Source: Apium graveolens
Lineage: Eukaryota > Streptophyta > Magnoliopsida > Apiales > Apiaceae
Length of the DNA: 64,000 bases
Assembly: GCF_009905375.1 (NCBI RefSeq)
Contig: NC_133653.1
Location: forward strand, 91,871,671 to 91,935,670
Direction: 5' to 3'
The position numbers and the translations under genes were made by a program. This document shows positions 11,545 to 22,000 of the stretch, one piece after another. The notes under the pieces are model-generated. The model was not told the DNA's origin. It saw nothing but the letters and a program-made list of their open reading frames with translations, and searched no databases. Numbering within the stretch: the stretch's first letter is position 1; each line of letters starts with the position of its first letter.

Positions 11545-13884
11545 CTAATGATTAGTTTTAAGGACCCAGACTTGCTTGGATCCTTTGGCCTTATCAAGTT
11601 TGTTAACATTTGCAGCGGATTTAGCATCAGAGTTTATGTTAACATTTTTCTTATCAGAATTTATACTATCAGACTTTGAATCAGAATTTATACTAGAAGG
11701 AACAATGGAAACTTTCTTTAAAGAAGGTTTTATTTGATAATAATCATAGTACAAACTATGATATTCCTTACAAGTATAAATGGAATGTCATAAACTACCA
11801 CAATGAAAACAAGGATTTTATGGCTTATATCTAACAGACTGACTCTTAACTCCTGACTTTGAAGGTAAGGAGTTTATGTTCTTATTCTTCCTGTAAAAAG
11901 AAGCCACATGGTTAGAACTTCCACAGTTATGACACATTTTCCTAGGAGCTTTAGGAACAGGTTTATAATCATTGCTTTTATTCACACCTTCCTTTCCATT
12001 CCTATTTTTCCTAGGTGATTTTACCTTGTTTGCATTCTTAACATCTTTAAGCTTATGCTTAAGCTGCTTCTTAGTCATTAAGCCTATGTTTACTTCAGCT
12101 GTCTTTTTCCGTTTTAGTTTGTCAGAAGTTAATCCCTTTTTAAATTCTGATTTCTCATTATCAGACTTTACAGCTACAAACTTAACAGGTTTTAACTTTG
12201 GCTTTTGCTTAACAACAACATGCTTAATTTCTACAGTTCCTTTATCATTCTCATCCTCTCCATAACCTAAGCCCTATTTCCAGTTTTCACTACTTAACAA
12301 ATTCTGAGTTTTTCTGCCAGAGTTAGTCCAAGTCCTGATAACCTCTTTTTCCTTTTCTAACTCAGTTTTTAGAGATTCATTCATTTTTATTACTTCATCC
12401 CTAACATAAAAAGCATCATCTCTATCTTTCTGAGTTTGATGGAACATAACTAACTCATTTTCTAAGAAATCATTTCTTTTCTTAAAAGCAAGATTTTCAG
12501 AAGTTAATCTTTCACATGTTAGAGTTTGCTCTCTATAACTAACAAACATGGTTTTAAGATATCTTCTCAACTCATTAATATCATCAGTATGAAAGGCATA
12601 AGTGGTTTGAGGTACCTTTGATTCAGCAGCTTCAGAACTGCTTTCAGCACTTGCCTTATCAGCATTTGCCATCAAGGCATAATTCTCCTCACTTTCAGAA
12701 TCTGAGGTGTCTGTCCAGCTTTTCTTCTTTGTGATAAGAGCCTTGCCTTTGTCACTCTTCACTTTCTTACAATCAGGAGATATGTGGCCTTTCTCACCAC
12801 ACTTGTAGCATTTGACATTTGTATAATCTCCTCTGTCAGACTTTCCTCCTCTGCTCTCAGATCTTCTAAAATTCTTCTTATCAGAACTTGTGCCTTTCCT
12901 GGAAAACTTCTTTCCCTTCCTGAACTTTCTGTATGCAATCTTTGTGATCCCTTTCACCATAAGAGCACACAGCTTCATCATCTCTTCATCTTCATCAGTC
13001 TTAGGCAGGCTTTCAGATTCCGAGTCATCATCACTTTCAGAACTTGATGACTCAGTATCAGACTTTGTGAAAAGAGCTTTACCCTTGTCTTTCCTTGAGG
13101 TAGGTGCTTTGGGGGATTCTTCTTCATCTTTAAGAGCAACTGTCCTTGACTTTCCTCCTTTCCTCTTGCTTTTTTGTTCCATCTCAAGTTCATGAGTCTT
13201 GAGCATTCCATAGATTTCATCAAGAGTTATTTCATTAAGATTGTAGTTGTCTCTTATTGTTGTTGCCTTCAAATCCCAGCATTCAGGAAGAGCTAACAGG
13301 AATTTAAGGTTTGAATCTTCAAGATCATACTCCTTATCAACCAGTGACAGATCATTCAAGAGTTTGACAAATCTATCATATAAGTCAGTCAATGACTCAT
13401 TAGCCTTTGAGTCAAAGTGTTCATACTCTTGAGTGAGTATTGTCTTCCTGTTCTTCTTAATCGTATCAGTTCCCTGACACCTTGTTTCCAGGGCATCCCA
13501 TATCTCCTTTGCAGTCTTGCAGTTTATTACCCTGTTTGAAATTACATTATCAATGGCACTATGCAGTAAGTGTCATACCTTAGCATCCTTAGCAATTGAT
13601 GCGATATCTTCAGCAGTATAATCACTCTTCTCCTTTAGTACCATCTTTGCTGCTTTACCTGCAACTGCAATCACGATCTTGGTTGGTTTGTGAGGTCCTT
13701 GCTTGATTCTATCAAGAAATTCTGGATCTGTTGCTTCCAGAAACATGGTCATCCTCACCTTCCATATGGGATATTCAGATGGTCTCAATATGGGAACTCT
13801 GATGGTCTCATATCGACTTTGAATTTGTGTCTTTGGAGGTTCTTCAGTTTTGGTGGGCTTAGTTGGAGTTTCTATTTCAAACAT
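11545..13884 (-). pseudogene. gag of copia element A
   Basis: Begins MFEIETPTKPTKTEE at 13884. It contains the copia Gag core (EIWDALETRC, YDRFVKLLNDLS, LKFLLALPE), a Ser/Asp-rich acidic stretch, a CCHC zinc knuckle (CYKCGEKGHISPDC), a coiled-coil-like region (TLTCERLTSENLAFKKR ... FYVRDEV) and two further knuckle-like motifs. In the second, CHNCGSSNHVASFY, the last Cys is Tyr. Length of about 780 codons and the C-terminal coiled coil fit Sirevirus Gag. In-frame stops lie at 13573, 12274 and 11818; the 11818 TAA is also found in C. The frame ends at TAG 11545-11547, a position kept in C. Confidence 0.82.
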
Positions 13885-13926
13885 GATTGTATATGGATCT
13901 TAAGCTGTTTGTACACTAACAGTTTG

Positions 13927-13938
13927 GCTCTGATACCA
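13927..13938 (-). other. Primer-binding site of element A (initiator tRNA-Met type)
   Basis: The minus strand reads TGGTATCAGAGC, two bases after the 5' LTR. This is the standard plant retroelement site complementary to the 3' end of initiator tRNA-Met. Confidence 0.9.
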
Positions 13939-13940
13939 CT

Positions 13941-14534
13941 TGTTAGGTCACACACACACTGTAAAGGGGGTAAATACAGTGTAAAGTACAATCAAATCGA
14001 ACTTTAATAACTCAAGTAACAGAAAACAAACTTTATTGAAACAATAAACTCTGTTACAGTATGGAACTGTTACCTCTCAGTGATGAACAAATATCACGAG
14101 CGCTGCTAGGGTTACAATGAATAATATTTTCGATAATGATAACACTTATAGTGTAAACCCTATGTCTGTGTTTATATACTACACAGTTACAAGATAATTG
14201 CTAATTGATATGGAATATAATTCTGCTTTCTAAAATATATCAATCAGATATCTTTTCTTCCAAGTATTCTATTCTTCATAGAATTCCTTCTTAATGCATA
14301 TCTCTTCTTATGTTTGTCTCGATCTTCTTTCCTTTAATCAGCTGTTGTCCTTATCTGAACGTCCTTCAGTACTTTAGTTCTGATATCCATCTTCTGATGA
14401 TTATCTCCTGATAATATAAGTACTGATATCCTTAAGTCCTGACTTCCAATAAGTACTGATTTATCCTATTTAATTAAGATCTGAAAACTAAACATAAATC
14501 ATTTTAGCCATGACATCATCAAATATATCTAACA
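13941..14534 (-). repeat. 5' LTR of copia element A
   Basis: 594 bp, TG...CA ends (TGTTAG ... CTAACA on the element strand). Contains a TATA box at 14171-14178 (minus strand). Followed on the plus-strand side by the ATTTC duplication. Confidence 0.95.
14171..14178 (-). promoter_or_regulatory. LTR TATA box, element A 5' LTR
   Basis: TATATAAA on the element strand within GTAGTATATAAACACAG. The same motif lies at the same place in all LTRs of this family (1489-1496, 33947-33954, 45085-45092, 56111-56118). It is probably the core promoter of the genomic RNA. Confidence 0.7.
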
Positions 14535-14539
14535 ATTTC
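14535..14539. repeat. Target-site duplication ATTTC, right of element A
   Basis: Exact repeat of 1244-1248. B resumes immediately after it. Confidence 0.92.
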
Positions 14540-14587
14540 TACCTTTAAGCATTAAATTTTCCTTGCGTCTCCTGGCATTCTATTGCC

Positions 14588-14595
14588 TATATAAA
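14588..14595 (+). promoter_or_regulatory. TATA box upstream of the small ORF, element B
   Basis: TATATAAA inside GCCTATATAAACCAAC, 87 bp before the ATG at 14675. A C/T-rich leader (CATCTCTCATTTACACTC) follows, as in many plant 5' UTRs. Element A inserted 53 bp upstream and so separated this promoter from its spacer. Confidence 0.65.
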
Positions 14596-14674
14596 CCAAC
14601 ACTTCATTCCAGCCCGTACATCTCTCATTTACACTCAAACTCTCAAACTCATTTCTATTTCACTCATCATAATC

Positions 14675-14944
14675 ATGGTTAATTACAACTTAGCTCTGAA
14701 CTATGATACTTTCTCTCTCACCATGAGCTGTCCAGAATGGCAGCAGGAATGGCAAGTTACTGCCATTCCTGATGAGGTTTGGGACTCTGTTCCCCAAGAG
14801 GTTCTGACAGACCTCTTGTTCTTCTATATGGATTATCATCGCCATGTTGAGCGACTGGAAGAAGAACGGTTGAAAGCTCTTCGACAGCAGGAGCGAATCA
14901 TTCGTCTCGCTGTTCTTTTTGTTGAAAGTAGGAAGAAGAAATAG
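14675..14944 (+). CDS. Small accessory protein of element B, 89 aa
   Basis: Same length as the A copy, about 80% identical in protein, no stop. The tryptophan-rich first half (WQQEWQVTAIPDEVW) and charged helix with basic tail (RHVERLEEERLKALRQQ ... SRKKK) are kept. Changes relative to A are mainly at synonymous third positions. All other B coding regions in the window are broken, which makes this open frame notable. No known family recognised. Confidence 0.8.
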   Translation: MVNYNLALNYDTFSLTMSCPEWQQEWQVTAIPDEVWDSVPQEVLTDLLFFYMDYHRHVERLEEERLKALRQQERIIRLAVLFVESRKKK

Positions 14945-15010
14945 GATTTGTAGCTTAGGACAATCTTGTAATTTTGTGCTGTAATTTCAATTTCATGAAT
15001 GTATTTTCTC

Positions 15011-15028
15011 AATATATTAATGAAATTT
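15011..15028 (+). terminator. Conserved 3' end motif after the small ORF, element B
   Basis: AATATATTAATGAAATTT, preceded by TTGTAATTTTGTGCTGTAA. Counterparts at 6351-6371 (A) and 52744-52760 (C). Probable poly(A) signal region of the small transcript. Confidence 0.5.
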
Positions 15029-15590
15029 TCTATTTTTGCAAGATTTTGTCTCTGAGTTGTTTGAAATTCTGATATAAGTTTAAATCCTGATGTACCTATA
15101 TTCTGATGACCGTTTTTATATCTGATACAAATCAAGTTCTGATTCTGACATGGTACTACCTGTTTACTTGATTTATTTTTTTTGGTCATTCTCTCACTTA
15201 GTGTATTTATACAGAATATTGGTCGCGCAGTAAAAATATTTTTTTAAGTGGGAACAGTTTAAATTTTAAATTAAAACTGAAATACCTTAATTAATGGGAT
15301 TACTTGGTAAGTGGAACGGTTTTTCCTCGAAAAACTGCATGTGATAAGTAATGATTACTGTTTTCCCGTGCCCAATAATTATTCTTTACTGCTGCATGTC
15401 TGACAGGTGTCCAACGGTTACTTTTTCTACCGTGTATAAGTAAAAGAGAGAGACGATTGTAAAATCTTTTATTTACTTTCACACTTTATCTCTCTTTCTT
15501 TACTTCTATTCTCTCTCATCTCCTGACTTTTTTTTCTTACAGACATTTTATCAAACACCTTATAGGCAATCTTATTTCTCACTTTTTCTC
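15029..15590 (+). other. Leader region before the long ORF, element B
   Basis: No ORF. It holds a TATA-like GTGTATAAGT at 15433-15442, a long C/T-rich stretch, and CTTTTTTTTCTTACAG, a strong intron-acceptor look-alike, at 15527-15542, about 50 nt before the ATG. Either an own promoter or splicing from an upstream donor could deliver the long ORF. Both are inference. Confidence 0.45.
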
Positions 15591-18500
15591 ATGGCACCTA
15601 AGGATTTGATTATAAATGGATCCAAGTTTATACCCAACAACTATGCTGCAATCTTAAACCATGATGAAGCTCCATCTGATTTGCACTTTGTGCAAGATCT
15701 TCTAGCACACAGTGAGATTGGGTATGCATTATCCTAGCCTCAAGTCATTTCCATCCAACAACACCTGACGTTCTGGCGGACTGGGCATTTTGATAATGGT
15801 GGTGCTACTGGTACTCCAAGCATTATTTTCAAAGTAAATAATGTTGAGCATGTGGTAACTCCTGGAGCAGTTCGTAAAGCTCTACACTTACCAGAAGGCT
15901 GCATTTTCTCAACACCGGAGGAACCCGTTCTATAGCAGCTCATGGCCAATTTGGGGTATGAGAAGAGTTTGGCCAAGCTTGGACAGTTAAAAAGAGCACA
16001 TATCAGAAAGGAATGGAGTTTTTTCTTTGACTGCATCACTAAAGCATTCGGCAATAAGTGTTCGAACTTTGATGCCATTCCTATTATGAGTCAGCACATC
16101 GGGTATGCTATTATTCACCAAACTCATTTTGATTTTGCAAGTGCTGTGCTAGGCTTTATAGGGGATAGGATGATAGAGGATAGGAATGTAGTATACTTTG
16201 CTAGATTCTGTTAGCTTATATATACTTTTTGCTGTGCTAATGAACCTCAAACAACCAGTTCTTTATTTCCACCCTTTAAACTTGTAAAACGGTCGTTTAA
16301 TGACTTGGTAAATGCCGACCTTAAGAAAAAGGTGGTTAGACCCTTATAGATACCTCAGTCTGTAAAACAGATCCTAGTAAATGCTGATCCTCACACTTAC
16401 AGATCTATTTACCCTGATATTCAACCCACCAGCACATCCCAGAGACCACAACAACCATTAGAACATACCTCACATACACCTCAACCTACCCATCCCTCTA
16501 TCAGAACACATCTCAAACCTTCACAGATAACTCAACCTTCATCATCAGCACATACTGTGAAGCCTTCATCTTCCAAGCCCAAGAGGACAAAGACTGTACC
16601 TCAGACACCACAAAAGAGAAGGAGGTTTGTTCTGAGAGATGAGTCAGACAGTGAGAAACAAGTTCCTGCATCAGAACCTGTTGTTACAGAAGCTGAGAAG
16701 GTCCCTCCTCAGAAAGATACTGGAATTGGGGGATCTAAGCTTCTCAAAAGGCTTAGAAGAATGTGTTATGCTGAAACTCCCAAGGAATCTCCATCTTCAA
16801 AGAAAAGAAAGAAACAGAGAGCTCACAGGCCAGTTTCAGATGATGAGGAAGCAGCAACTAAGGAAGGAGATCAGGAATCTCTGATCTCACAAGAGCCAGA
16901 ATTTGCTGAAGCTACTGCTACAGATAAAGCATCTGCACCACATGTGTCTCCTGTACATGAACCAGTATCTACTGCAGACCCAGGCACAAGTGCTGAAATT
17001 GATATTCACAACCTGGTTGTGCCTGAGGTTTTCTACTTAGAAGCTCCAACAACTCCAATTAATCCATCAACAACACCAATTACTGATGCTAATGATACTC
17101 CAGAATTGTCTACAACACCTTCTTTGCATCTAGATGTTGATGATCAGAGTATAGGTTAACATCAGACTATGGCTGTTGATCAGAACTTGGAAGCAGATCA
17201 ACACTTAGAGGATGATGTTGAAGCCTCAAATTCTTCTCATACTGTTCTTTTATCAGAAGATGCTAACTCTGTAAGTTCTGATGCTGCAAATGCTGATACT
17301 ACTGGTGATGCTGCTATAAATGAAGATGCTACTGCGGCTGGTTCATCAGGACATGCACCTCAACAAACTGTTCACAAAAATGAGATAGTCAAGAAGTTTG
17401 TTACAGGGGAAGCACCAGTACCTTGGAGTGAAACTCCTAGAGGACAGGAGTGGACTAAGGAGTGGAACACAACTACTTTTGTTCCTTCTCAATTGATTCT
17501 TGCCGAGCACTTGGCAAAAGCTGATGAGATGCTAATTAATGATGATTTCAAGACACAGCTTCGAGTTATTGCATTAAGTACCAGACATCTTCAAGGTCTA
17601 CATTCAACAACTCATGCAGAGGTGCATAAGATTCCAAGGAGAATTGCTCAAGCAAGAAATGACTAATAAAATTGACAAAAAAACTTTCTTCCAACCTATC
17701 TTTGACAGAGTTGCTTATATTGAGAAGACCCAAGAGAAGCAACAGTCTCAGATTGATAAAATTTTGAAAAATCAAACTTCTCAGCAATCTCAACTAGATG
17801 AGATCCAATCCTCAGTGGAATTGCTTGTCTCTCTTCTTTTACCTGCTGATGCCAAAAAGGGGGAGAAAGTACTTAAGTCCAAATGCAAAACTGTTAAGAC
17901 ACTGAAGGGGAAGGATAATGAAAAAGATGACCAGGGAAACTCTGGAATGGGTGGAGGTCATAGTCAAGGTAGAGGTCTCTCATCAAGAAGAGCTGAAGCT
18001 ACAGGTCATAGAACAAGTTCTGATACTGGAAAAAGAATTACTTCTGATACTGGTAAAAGGATAAGTTCTGATGAACTTTTGGATGTTGATGAAGAAATTT
18101 CAAGACAGTTATTTCTGAAGGAAAATCCAGGAATGGACTTTGAGAGTCTATTGGAATAAGAAGCTAGACTTAAGTCAGAAAAAGTTAACTCTAAATCTGA
18201 AGCTTCTATTGGTAAAAAGAAACTTCCAAAGGCCAAAGGCATTGTGATAAAAGAAAGGATAAATATTGAGGCAACCAAGGCCAAATCACAATTACAGATA
18301 GATCCAAGGACCAAGGGCAAAGAAAAAGTTGGTGAACCTATAAAGGTTTATTTGCCTCCTGTGGATGAAGAAATTTATGTTGAAGATGCTGATCTTACTC
18401 TGACTTCAAGAAAGATTTCTAAGACAATCTCTGATATGGCTCTAGTTGTTCAGAGTCAAGATTTAGTTAGTTCGGATATTACAAAGAAGCAAGTAACCTC

Positions 18501-19034
18501 TGACATAGCTCAAGTTAACTTGATATCAGAAGATAAATCAAAGGAAACCTCTAACATTGCTCATGTTAAATCCTCAAAGTTACTCCTACCAGGATTAACC
18601 AAAGCCAAACAGACTCAACCTTTGAAGACTGCAACAAGTGGTTTTGAAGCAAGAGTGGTTACTGGAAAGGAAGCAAGAGATAAATCTGGATTGGGTAGTG
18701 CTGATGAAAGAAGAGTACAGAACACAACCAATGATCCAACTTCCTTAAGTGAACCAGGTATTGGAGCAACTCCTGAAAGATTGAATCAACTAGAATCTGT
18801 ACAGATGGTTTACCATATCTACTTGAAAGAACACATCTTGTTATACTTCATGACATATGGTAGGGTTTACCACATAAGGGAAAATGCTATTCCACTGAAG
18901 TATTTTGAAGAACTGGAACATGTTTTATTTTTACTCAAGTGAATGACAGAATAACAGAAAGTGTTGCAAACTATTTGAAGACTCAAATTCAGAGACAGAA
19001 AAGGCTTTATTCTATAAAGTCTGACAGCATATAT
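15591..19034 (+). pseudogene. Long 3' accessory ORF of element B, part 1
   Basis: Starts ATG-Ala-Pro-Lys-Asp at 15591. Same regions as in A: N-terminal block with GQLKRAHIRKEWSFFFDCI, Pro/Ser/Thr linker, PKRTKTVPQTPQKRRR, acidic Ala/Asp region, PWSETPRGQEWTKEWN, Gln-rich coiled-coil-like segment, SVELLVSLLLPADAKKGEK, and a C-terminal block with YHIYLKEHILLYFM. Stops interrupt it, for example at 15735-15737, 15933-15935, 16212-16214, 17157-17159 and 18157-18159, and frameshifts lie near 17640 and 18940. Element T is inserted at 19034, after which the frame resumes at 33059. About 3.76 kb in total without T. Function unknown. Confidence 0.7.
19030..19034. repeat. Target-site duplication TATAT, left of element T
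   Basis: Exact repeat at 33054-33058. Removing T and one copy restores the order of B sequence seen in C around 55200. Confidence 0.9.
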
Positions 19035-22000
19035 TGTAATAACCCCAATTTTTGGGAAATTTTTGAAACCCTTATGAATAGTGTTTTTGCTGAATGAGAA
19101 AACTTTTCATGCCACACTATGTAGGGGTTCTGATATGGATATTCTGAGATTTTATTAGTACTTTATATGGGATATAAGTGTATGTAAAGATCGTCAGAAT
19201 CCAAATCCGAACACTTTGATTTTTCCCGGAAATACACTAGATACGGAAAGATTTGAGAAAAAGGTAACAGGATAAAAAGGATTTAAATTAAAGGATTATA
19301 GGAGAGGATCATAAAAGGAATATAATATATTGAGAAAGGTTAAGGGAACCTAATTAATAAGATCCCGGGTATGATCCTTCAAACGATAAACGAAAACGAA
19401 AGTTAAGCGAACCGTATAACAGATCAGCGGTCATTAGGCAAACAATTAGGAAGTTAATCAAAGGGATTAGAGAGGATGATGTCACCCAACCAATGAGAAG
19501 AGGACAAGGAGGGGAGGATGACATCATGAGGATGACACAAGCATGACATGGGAAGGAAGGAGATGTGGTGGCTTTTTAACCACACAAAATTAAGGGCAAC
19601 TAGGTAATTTACTAAAACAAACACAAAAATCAAACCAACCAAGCCAAGCAAATCATTTTTCATCAAAATCAAAAAGAAACCAAGGCATTGTTCTTCATGC
19701 TCTCGGCCAAAACAGAACCAGAACACTAAAACTGCTGTATCTCCTTCATTTCTCACTCAAATATTGTGTTCTATAGCTCATTGGAAAGGTATTGAGATGG
19801 CCTACAACTCTTGTTCACAAGTCTCGTCCAAATAATCAAGGTAAAGACCCTCATTTTTATAGTTCTTTAAATCGGACTTTTAGAAACTTCAAAGCCTAAC
19901 TTTGTGTTCTTGATTTCTTTGGAAAGATCAAGCTTGTAGGAGGCTCCCTAAGGCTTCCTAGCAACTTAACACCTCCCAAGGAAGGTATAAACTTCAAACC
20001 CTAGCCTTTAATTTATTTTTTAGTAAGTTTAATGGTTGGTGTTGTGAAATGAGAAGCATGGATTGTGATTAGTAGTTTGGTTTGATTTGGAAGTGTTTTT
20101 GGTAATTGAAGCTTGATTATAGTTCATAGGTCTTGATTGTGGTTGTTTGAGTTGAAAACCTTGGAGATTATGGACTGATGTGGTATGGTTTAGGTGAAGT
20201 TTTGTTGTATTGATGGTTATGAGTTGGTTGGTGGTTAATTGGAGTAGTTTAAACATTGGTAATCGCGTAAACATAGCCGTCGTAACGTCCGATTTTCTTT
20301 GGACTGTTTTTGTGCATAACATTAGGACCCGAGAACCCCCTGCTAGATTATGACCACTGCCATGTTTAGATAGCTCATATTACGAGCTTCGTTTTGATAT
20401 GTAGTTCGTTCGATTCCGATGCACGGTTTAGGAGAAACGACCGTTTCAAGTAACGGCGTTTCGCGAACGAAACTTTTCCCCTCGCCTTACTTTGAAACAT
20501 AGGTTAAAGACCAAAAAGGGTTAATTAATGCATGAAACATTTATGGTAAGTGTGTTAGGCAGTTGGTAAGACACTCGCGAAGGAATCACCTTAAAACTCG
20601 TAAAGGTTAAATTATTAAAAATGGTGGAGCCGAGGGTACTCGAGTGACTTAAGAGAATCAGTAAGCGCAAAACGAGCGTTAGAGTCTGAGTTGGTTAGAC
20701 TATAGATTTACAAGTGACTTTGGTTTAATTCCAACTTACTTGTTGTTTATTGGTTACCAGACTCGTCCCGAGCCATTCGTAACCCCCAGTCGCTCAGGCA
20801 AGTTTTCTACCCGATATACTGTTGTGGTGATGTAAATATATGTATATGCATTATCTTGTGATAGTGCATGATTGTTATTAGCAAATTTTGCGATATATTG
20901 GAGCATGCTGATATGGTATATATGCATGTCTGTTTCGTAATCTGGTTATCTATCTGTTGATTTCAATGCTTATAGTTGCATAATACCTATGCTAGAAATA
21001 AGCAAGTAGTTGCGTATACCCTTAGTATAGGGGATAAAAGGTGAACATATTTCTAAACTGGGAGTCGATGTTCCCGAGTATATTATATATATATATTTAT
21101 ATATATATATGGATATAGTTTTTAAAACTATGGATCGAATAAGGTTTATTCGATACCTTTATTTTACTTAATTGAATATTAATTTGAGTATTCATTCGAG
21201 GGCTTATGACTCAGTTTATTTTATTATTTGAATATTATTTGAATATTCATTCGAGGGCTTATGACTCAGTTTATATTATTATTGAATATTACTTGGATAT
21301 TCATTTGAGGATGTATGACTCCTTTATTTTATGAATATTATTTATAGTATTCATTCGAGGTATTATGACTCCGCTTATTACTTAATAATATTCTTTATTG
21401 TATTAAAGAATAAGGTGTCGATAATCAAACTTACTTTTGATTATTCAAATAAAGATATTACTTTCATATAAGTATATCTTTGATTATTTGCTATTCATTT
21501 CAAGTATAAGTTTTAATACTTCTACTTCAATTATTTTATAAAGATTATTCTTTATGGGAATATTATTTAAATAATAATATTCAGACATTTTCTAAATATT
21601 CTGGGGACTGATTTACTTCATTAAATCAGCTTCACTCCAAACATTCTTAAAAATGTTTTGCGAGTTTTCAAAATGATTTTTTTAAAAGTTAGAGCGGATC
21701 CCAAAACTCATTTTTTTTAAGATCCTCCTTTCGAAGGGGATTTAAATACTCGCTCAAAACCTGAGGGATCCGGCTCTGTGGTGTGTTTTATATTCGCAAC
21801 AAGGTTGCTGTTTTGATAAATGAATTGATTACTTACCCAACACTCGGGAAGTAAAATTCTTGGAACAAGTTAATCCATTAACAGGCATCGCCTGGGAAAT
21901 ATCGGTGAGTTCTCCTTTCCAAATAGATACGACTTCTTGGTGGAGCCGTATCAACAAGTTTCTACTTGGGAAAGTGGGGACAAGCTTTACGTTTCAGAGT

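Larger units (their letters stand above)
1249..14534 (-). mobile_element. Complete Ty1/copia retrotransposon A (Sirevirus-like, about 13.3 kb)
   Basis: Two 594-bp LTRs in direct orientation (1249-1842 and 13941-14534) flank a PBS, gag, protease-integrase, RT-RNase H, a long 3' accessory region and a polypurine tract, all on the minus strand. Exact ATTTC duplications bound it. The domain order (integrase before RT) defines Ty1/copia. A long Gag with a C-terminal coiled coil, a stop between gag and pol, an initiator-Met PBS and extra 3' coding capacity fit Sirevirus. I count about 28 differences between the two LTRs (roughly 4.7%), so the insertion is not recent. Gag, pol and the long ORF have in-frame stops; the small ORF is open. 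Confidence 0.93.

Noticed and set aside
12890..13195. Plus-strand ORFs over the gag of A (and the minus-strand ORF 45965-46309 over the gag of C)
   Set aside because: Antisense shadows of the Ser/Asp-rich gag segment; both mirror the same real gene.
19454..19756. 100-codon minus-strand ORF in the T LTR, repeated at 29192-29494
   Set aside because: Identity between copies only reflects LTR duplication. It is antisense to the element and resembles no family.
21413..21600. Small hairpins and AT palindromes in the T LTR as a MITE
   Set aside because: They are AT-rich, without terminal inverted repeats plus target duplication, and present identically in both LTRs as native LTR sequence.
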